From Aristolochia californica (taxonomy: Eukaryota; Streptophyta; Magnoliopsida; Piperales; Aristolochiaceae), in assembly GCA_029961685.1 (NCBI GenBank), contig JARWKL010000016.1:20156157-20220156 (forward strand): a stretch of DNA of 64,000 nucleotides. The letters run 5' to 3'. Positions 58,917-64,000 of the stretch are shown here, piece after piece (within the stretch, counting starts at the first letter, position 1; each line of letters starts with the position of its first letter). Both the position numbers and the translations under genes were made by a program. The notes beneath the pieces were generated by a model. That model was given only the letters and a program-made list of their open reading frames with translations, searched no databases and was not told the origin of the DNA.

Positions 58917-61900
58917 ATGGTCGCGGAGCGGGATGCAGTTTACCGGACGCCCCAAGAAACTAAAAAATTTAAGGAAAGATTTGAAGGTGGAGATTCCCCG
59001 CTAGTCGGTAAATCGTGGCGGTCTGCTCTCTGTTCTCCGATGACACCAGTGGAGCTTAAATCGTCTCCGGCTGGAGAAGACTCCTTTCATACTATTCATA
59101 AGGTTCCGGCTGGAGATTCTCCTTATGCGAGGGCCAAGCATGCCCAGGTAAGCATGTTTTCTTTGTGGATCCCTGATTTCTTATAGCTACTTCTTCCTTT
59201 ATTTTTATTTCCTGCAAATGAAGATCCTTTGAGAGAGGTCTTAGAGGTTTTTGCCGCGAATTGGCAGGGTTTGCCCCTTCTTTCAGTGGATTCCGTTTAT
59301 ATGCTTTGCTCATTACTCGGTTTTCTGTTAATTTATTAATATACATATCATATTCTTAAATTGCTCTGTTTTCTATCAGCTTGCAGAACTTCTTTTCTGT
59401 TTTTATTTTCTTTTAGACAAGCTATATTCCCCATCGGAATTCCCAATTTCCATTTTCATTACGAACTTCATCATTTTCTGTCTTGCATTTCCTTTGTTTT
59501 TTGCTCAGCTCAGTGTTAAAAAAATTGTGATCGTTTCACTGTAGTTAATTGATAAGGACCCCAGCAAATCAGTTGCACTATTTTGGGCAGCGATAAATAG
59601 TAATGATAGAGTTGACAGTGCACTGAAGGACATGGCTGTCGTCATGAAACAATTGAATCGATCTGAAGAGGCAGTTGAAGCGATTAAATCTTTCCGTGAC
59701 ATGTGCTCATATGAGGCCCAAGAATCTCTTGACAATGTTCTTCTTGATCTTTACAAGGTAATGCATTTCTTGTTTCCTGTTCTAATCTGTTGACAACAGC
59801 CACTGATCTAATTTTTAAATTTCTTGCTGGATTCCAGAAAATTACTTAATTATATAGATGTTTTGTGAGCTCATTCATGACTGTGAAGTGTCGATGTAAT
59901 TGCAGAGATGTGGAAAGGTGGATGAACAGATTGAGCTTCTACAGCACAAGCTGAAGGTCATTGAAGAAGGTCTAGTATTTAACGGGGGGAAGACGAAGAT
60001 CACAAGATCTCACGGGAAAAAAGTTTATGTTCCCCTAAGTTCAGAAAGAGCAAGGTTGATTTGAAATTTTGGTTTCTGATGCTTTTCTTATTTTTGTTTC
60101 TTGTTGTAGATTCTGTATTTATTCATACTGTTGTGAACAGGTTACTGGGAAATATAGGCTGGGCTTACATGCAGAAGAATGACTACAGCAAAGCAGAAAG
60201 CCATTACAGGTAGGGCCATTACTACATTCTTTTACTACATTCTTTTGCCATCTTCAGACAAGTGCTTAATGTTTCTGAGTTCTTTTAGAGCCCAAGCATT
60301 CATTTTAAGCCCCTAATTTATTGAAAATCCAATCTGTTGAAATAGAACCAGATAAGTAATTTCTTACAGGCTTTTATTTTTTTTCAAGTATCCGTGTTCT
60401 AAACTTTCTTGGATCCATTGGTTTCTGTCTTGGTTTCAGCATTATATCTGTATTTAATGGTTTGGATGCAGGAAAGCACTGAGCATTGAACCTGATAAGA
60501 ACAAGCAATGCAACCTTGCTGTCTGTTTGATGTACACCGAAAGATTTTCAGAAGCAAAATTGATACTTAACAGCATCAAACCATCCTCTGAGATGGTAAA
60601 AAATAGTGCTCAAGATTCATATATTAAATCTTTTGACAGAGCTTGTGAGATACTCTCACAACTTGAACCTCCTTCTCCTCTAATCCCAAACAGAGACAGG
60701 GAAAAGATCAATGGAGCAAGCCGCTCTATGACCGATGGTGGAAGGACAAATGAAAAAGCTACGGAAATAGAAACAGCTAATCAAGCCCGTCATTCGGAAG
60801 AAAATGACAGAAATTGTTTTTCAGTAGATTCGATTGATGAAAAGGGGGATGACAGAGCGCAGGAGGAGGGGAGCCAGAGCCATCGTGCACGAATATTTAG
60901 ATGTGATGAAGAGGAAAAAATAGAAATGAAGGAAGCTGCATCTCCTCTCTCCAGCGCTCTAGTTTTTAGAAGCTGGAATAGATACGCAAACGAGAAGGCA
61001 AGTGTGAATAGATGGAGACGTGAAATTGATGGAGGAAAACCAGCATTTTCAGATGAAATGGAGAACATTTCAAGCACATTGGGAGAAATAGGATTTTCTT
61101 CATCTGCTCCGGAATCGAAGACAAGATCCCATTATAAGGGGAGGGCATCTCATTCGAAGATTTCTTCTACTCAGAATGTTGAAAGGCAAATTGCTCCAAA
61201 TTCGTTCATTAGCAAGTACACAAAATGGCGTGAGGCTGGAGGAACACATTCCCAGGTAGCAGGTTGTTCACCAGAAGACTTTAACGAGAAAACCCGTTCA
61301 CAAGCTTCCATGAAAGAAAACCGGAAGAAAAACTCTGAGAAGTCACCTATCAAAAATAGGAGAAAGGCAGTCATGGCTGAAGACGAAGTTACGCTCACTG
61401 ATTCCATTGAAAAATGGAAGGAAGGACAAGTTCCAGAGAGAGAGAATCTACCAGACTCGAAACATTTGTGGGACACTGAAGCTCTATCTTCTACCAACAG
61501 TAGAAAAACATGGGCGGAGATGGTTGAAGAAGAAGAGTTTCTGTTAACTAAGAGTTGGAACAATTCTCCTGCAGGTAAAAGGCATGATCCGTCTCAGAAA
61601 CAACCTGATTTGCCGACTCCAGTTTATGGAAAACACAGTTCCAGCGAAAGGTCTGGAGAAGTGTTTTCAGATGAAAATGTGAATTCAAACATCATTCATT
61701 TTCACCCTTCAGAAAAGTTGCAAAGTTTTGCAGAAAACTCGGAACATAAGCTTGAACAGGTTAATCTGACTCCTCATTCAACGTGTATCTCAGACCTGGA
61801 AAAGCCACGTTCAACTGTTGGTACCAGCGAGGAAGTGTTCTGGTCTCCGCCTTCAACGTTCTGTAAAGGTTCATCTCAACATAAAAAGAACTCCGACAAC

Positions 61901-62104
61901 TCTCCATTTTCATGGAGATTTGATCGAAACCCATCTTCGAAAAGGTCTCTGATATTTGATGGGCGACAGAAGCAAGTCCCAAAAGACCGCCTTGATGTTG
62001 AAAATCACAGTATTTTACTAGGGATGGATGCAAAGCTGATGCAACGAAGAAACAGGCTTCGAGTTTTTCAGGAAATCACTCTACCAGACAGTCCCAGAGT
62101 TTGA
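58917..62104 (+). CDS. POLLENLESS3/MS5-like TPR protein
   Basis: Five exons: 58917-59147, 59545-59757, 59906-60054, 60141-60209, 60472-62104; 764 residues. The N-terminal half matches the plant MS5/POLLENLESS3/TDM1 and SDI1 family: HTIHKVPAGDSPYARAKHAQ, LIDKDPSKSVALFWAAIN, VDSALKDMAVVMKQLNR, EAIKSFR, ESLDNVLLDLYKRCGK, GLVFNGGKTKITRS, then LLGNIGWAYMQKNDY and ALSIEPDKNKQCNLAVCLM, which are tetratricopeptide repeats. The last residues RNRLRVFQEITL match the conserved C-terminal motif. Exon 5 adds about 480 residues of charged, probably disordered sequence, longer than the Arabidopsis relatives of about 430-470 residues. Family members act in the end of meiosis II (MS5/TDM1) or in sulphur-deficiency responses (SDI); which applies here cannot be decided. 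All splice phases join cleanly. Confidence 0.93.
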
Positions 62105-62412
62105 TATTAGGATTCCATTGGCTACTAGGATAACATTAGATGATTGAATGATTTGTGGTTTCTTTTAGTTACTCCGTGCGTTTTTTTTGTTTTTTCTCAT
62201 TGTAAAAATGAAGATGCATTGTGAAGTGTTGTTGGAGGACTTTTGGTAAAATCTTTCTCTGGTTCAATTCGTTTCATCTACTTACTTATAGTTAGATGTA
62301 ATTCTTGTCTCTCTTATCATATCCTAAGTTGGTGTTAATAGGGATTTTTTCCTCTGTTTTTACGGATTTGGAAGAAGTCCTCCTCTGGATGATCTCACGC
62401 CAATAGTCCCTT
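62105..62412. other. 3' flank of the POLLENLESS3-like gene
   Basis: T-rich 3' UTR-like sequence, nothing else recognised. Confidence 0.5.
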
Positions 62413-62560
62413 TCAAGTTTGTGCGCATAGATCTCTTATGCCCAACTTGCTAAGTGAGTTATAAAAGTTTCTGTTGCATGCGACTTGTGTAAGTATGTCG
62501 GCTAACTGGTCTTCAGATTTAATAACCTGGAATTGAATTATTTTGGCTTCAAAGATTTTT
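62413..62560 (-). pseudogene. Copia pol C-terminal fragment
   Basis: The minus-strand frame ends IKSEDQLADILTQ, FYNSLSKLGIRDLCAQT and TGA (62415-62413). This is the usual tail of Copia RNase H domains (KSEDQLADIFTK...SKLG). Upstream sequence in the same frame breaks down quickly, so only a short relic remains. It is not the same family as the Copia at 50-56 kb. Confidence 0.7.
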
Positions 62561-64000
62561 TTTCAGGGTCGAATATGGTAGGCTATATATCCGCTCTTCT
62601 TGAGCACTCCATTGGGTTAAGGCCCTCGAGATTATTATATAATTTTTTAAGATAGTCACCGGTGTCATATGTCGCCAAAGATCATTCACCTGGGAGGTGT
62701 CATTGCCATCGACACATATATTAGTAATGTTGGTGGTCTGGGTCGAATTGAAGTTTTGCTCAAAGTTTCAGTTATTTTTGTGGTCAAATACCCCACTGAG
62801 TAGAAGAGATCGAAAGAGATTACCTTTTACATACATTTGATTGTCTTTGCATGAGATATACATCTCAACAACCTTGGATAGGTCTGAGTCTGATTATGTC
62901 CCAGTTGAGTCTTGTCTAGTCTAGTTTGGTTCGGTCCAGTCTGAGTTTAAGTTTGAATCTGATCCGCCCCGAGTTCAGTCCGATCTGAGTGAAGTTTGAA
63001 TCCGATCCGGCCCAAGTTCGGTCCGATCTGAGTTGCTGGACTTTGAAATTAAATCTCGCTCCTGGGCGGGTTTAATTGCGAACCTTAGTCATCCCGTGAG
63101 GCTGCCTTTGAGCGGCGCGGGACGAGAGATTTGTTGAGCGTCTCCGCCCACTGTGCTTGGTAACAAGATCCGGGAGCGGGTCCATAGCAAGAAGCATTTA
63201 TTCTCTCTATGATGACTGAAACCATGCAGAATTATGGTAAAATAATTCTCAATTCAATTCATCTACTTACGTCTATATTTACATACAAGAATTAGATTAT
63301 AATTCTGGTATTGTTGAAAATTTAATATCGATCGGGCCGATCCCTCTTATATTTATGTTGCGCCTTCACTAACGCCTCGAGGTTTTAGCGCAACTGGTTT
63401 CAATATGGTATCAGAGTAAGGTAGGTCGAGTATCGCTCCCACCTGTTTCCACGAGCCACAAATGGCAACGTGCGGGGGAGCGTTGAGAATTCAATAGGTC
63501 TCTCGGATTGTGTCGTAATGTGTTGGATCAAAAAGTCCTGCAACGAGCGGCCACCGTCTACGTTTGATAACATTTCACCACTTCCATCCTGTAGCTTCTC
63601 AGTGGCCCGCCATCACGTTCCCTCCAAAGATTGAGTCTAGAAATCACATCCAAAACTCGACAACAGAGTGACACTGATGAAGAGACCTACCTCCAGTTGC
63701 CATAAATGACTGGTCTGATAGAGGAGAGGGATAGAGGACGACGCCGCAGAATCAGAGACGGAGATGTCGACTCACATTATCCCAAAAAACCAAAAGCAAT
63801 GGAGTTTGTCTTCCCCCACTCTCCAACGACTTCACATCTCCAGATTTTCCCTCGAATATTCTGTACGAGTTTTTCCGATTTTTGCTCGTGTTCTCGCTCT
63901 CTGCCTTTGACTTTTGATCAGTCGTGAGATAGCCAACCATTGATCACGAGCGAACGATTGAGATAACGTTTCACATCTTTATCACCAAAATGACTTTTAC
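62561..64000. other. Retroelement debris and unassigned DNA
   Basis: A near-tandem repeat GTTTGAATC(C/T)GATCCG...GTCCGATCTGAGT lies at about 62950-63032. TATGGTATCAGAGTAAG at 63404-63420 looks like a primer-binding site in plus orientation, so the DNA before it could be an LTR, but I could not pair it with another LTR. The small ORF at 63706-63927 has no recognised domain. Confidence 0.35.

Noticed and set aside
1..64000. CRISPR arrays, bacterial operons, rRNA or tRNA genes
   Set aside because: Repeats are tandem or inverted without unique regular spacers; genes have spliceosomal introns; tRNA-like matches are only retroelement primer-binding sites.

Overview
The window is nuclear DNA of a flowering plant. 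Protein-coding genes are split by short GT-AG introns, a nuclear psbR gene is present, gene products match land-plant families (CrRLK1L and GHR1 receptor kinases, cell-wall GH3, class I small heat-shock proteins), and the spaces between genes hold AT-rich DNA, MITE-like elements and a Copia retrotransposon. I cannot name the species. All exon structures were worked out by hand from splice signals, reading phase and remembered family sequences.

Layout, left to right. 1-1.7 kb: 3' part of a HERK2-like receptor kinase (+). 2.7-3.0 kb: a collapsed OLA1/YchF GTPase gene in which the first exon is now followed directly by the last. 4.3-7.1 kb: complete five-exon GH3 beta-xylosidase/arabinofuranosidase (+). 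7.4-8.7 kb: complete psbR (-), convergent with it, with a 91-bp tandem repeat over an intron acceptor. 9.1-27.5 kb: a small heat-shock protein (sHSP) cluster with three intact intronless class I genes (+), one fragment and two decayed copies. Copies 2 and 3, each with its decayed partner, lie in a direct tandem duplication (12639-20725 and 20726-27539) that also copied several transposons. 28-30 kb: MITE and upstream DNA. 30.4-34.1 kb: GHR1-like receptor pseudokinase (+). 34.7-43.6 kb: ERGIC3/Erv46-like cargo receptor (-), 11 coding exons, one 4.6-kb intron carrying LINE and foldback debris. 46.3-56.9 kb: RING-CH membrane E3 ligase (-), 8 coding exons, whose first intron holds a 5.7-kb Copia element. 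58.9-62.1 kb: POLLENLESS3/MS5-like TPR protein (+). 62.1-64 kb: retrotransposon debris.

The genes do not form a pathway; this is an ordinary plant gene neighbourhood. The most informative parts are structural: the sHSP tandem duplication with a filled/empty transposon site pair, a family of elements with G-tract termini, the OLA1 first-exon/last-exon remnant, the psbR intron repeat with telomere-like junctions, and the young but already disabled Copia element. I found no tRNA, rRNA or CRISPR array and no gene set that looks like an undescribed multi-gene system.
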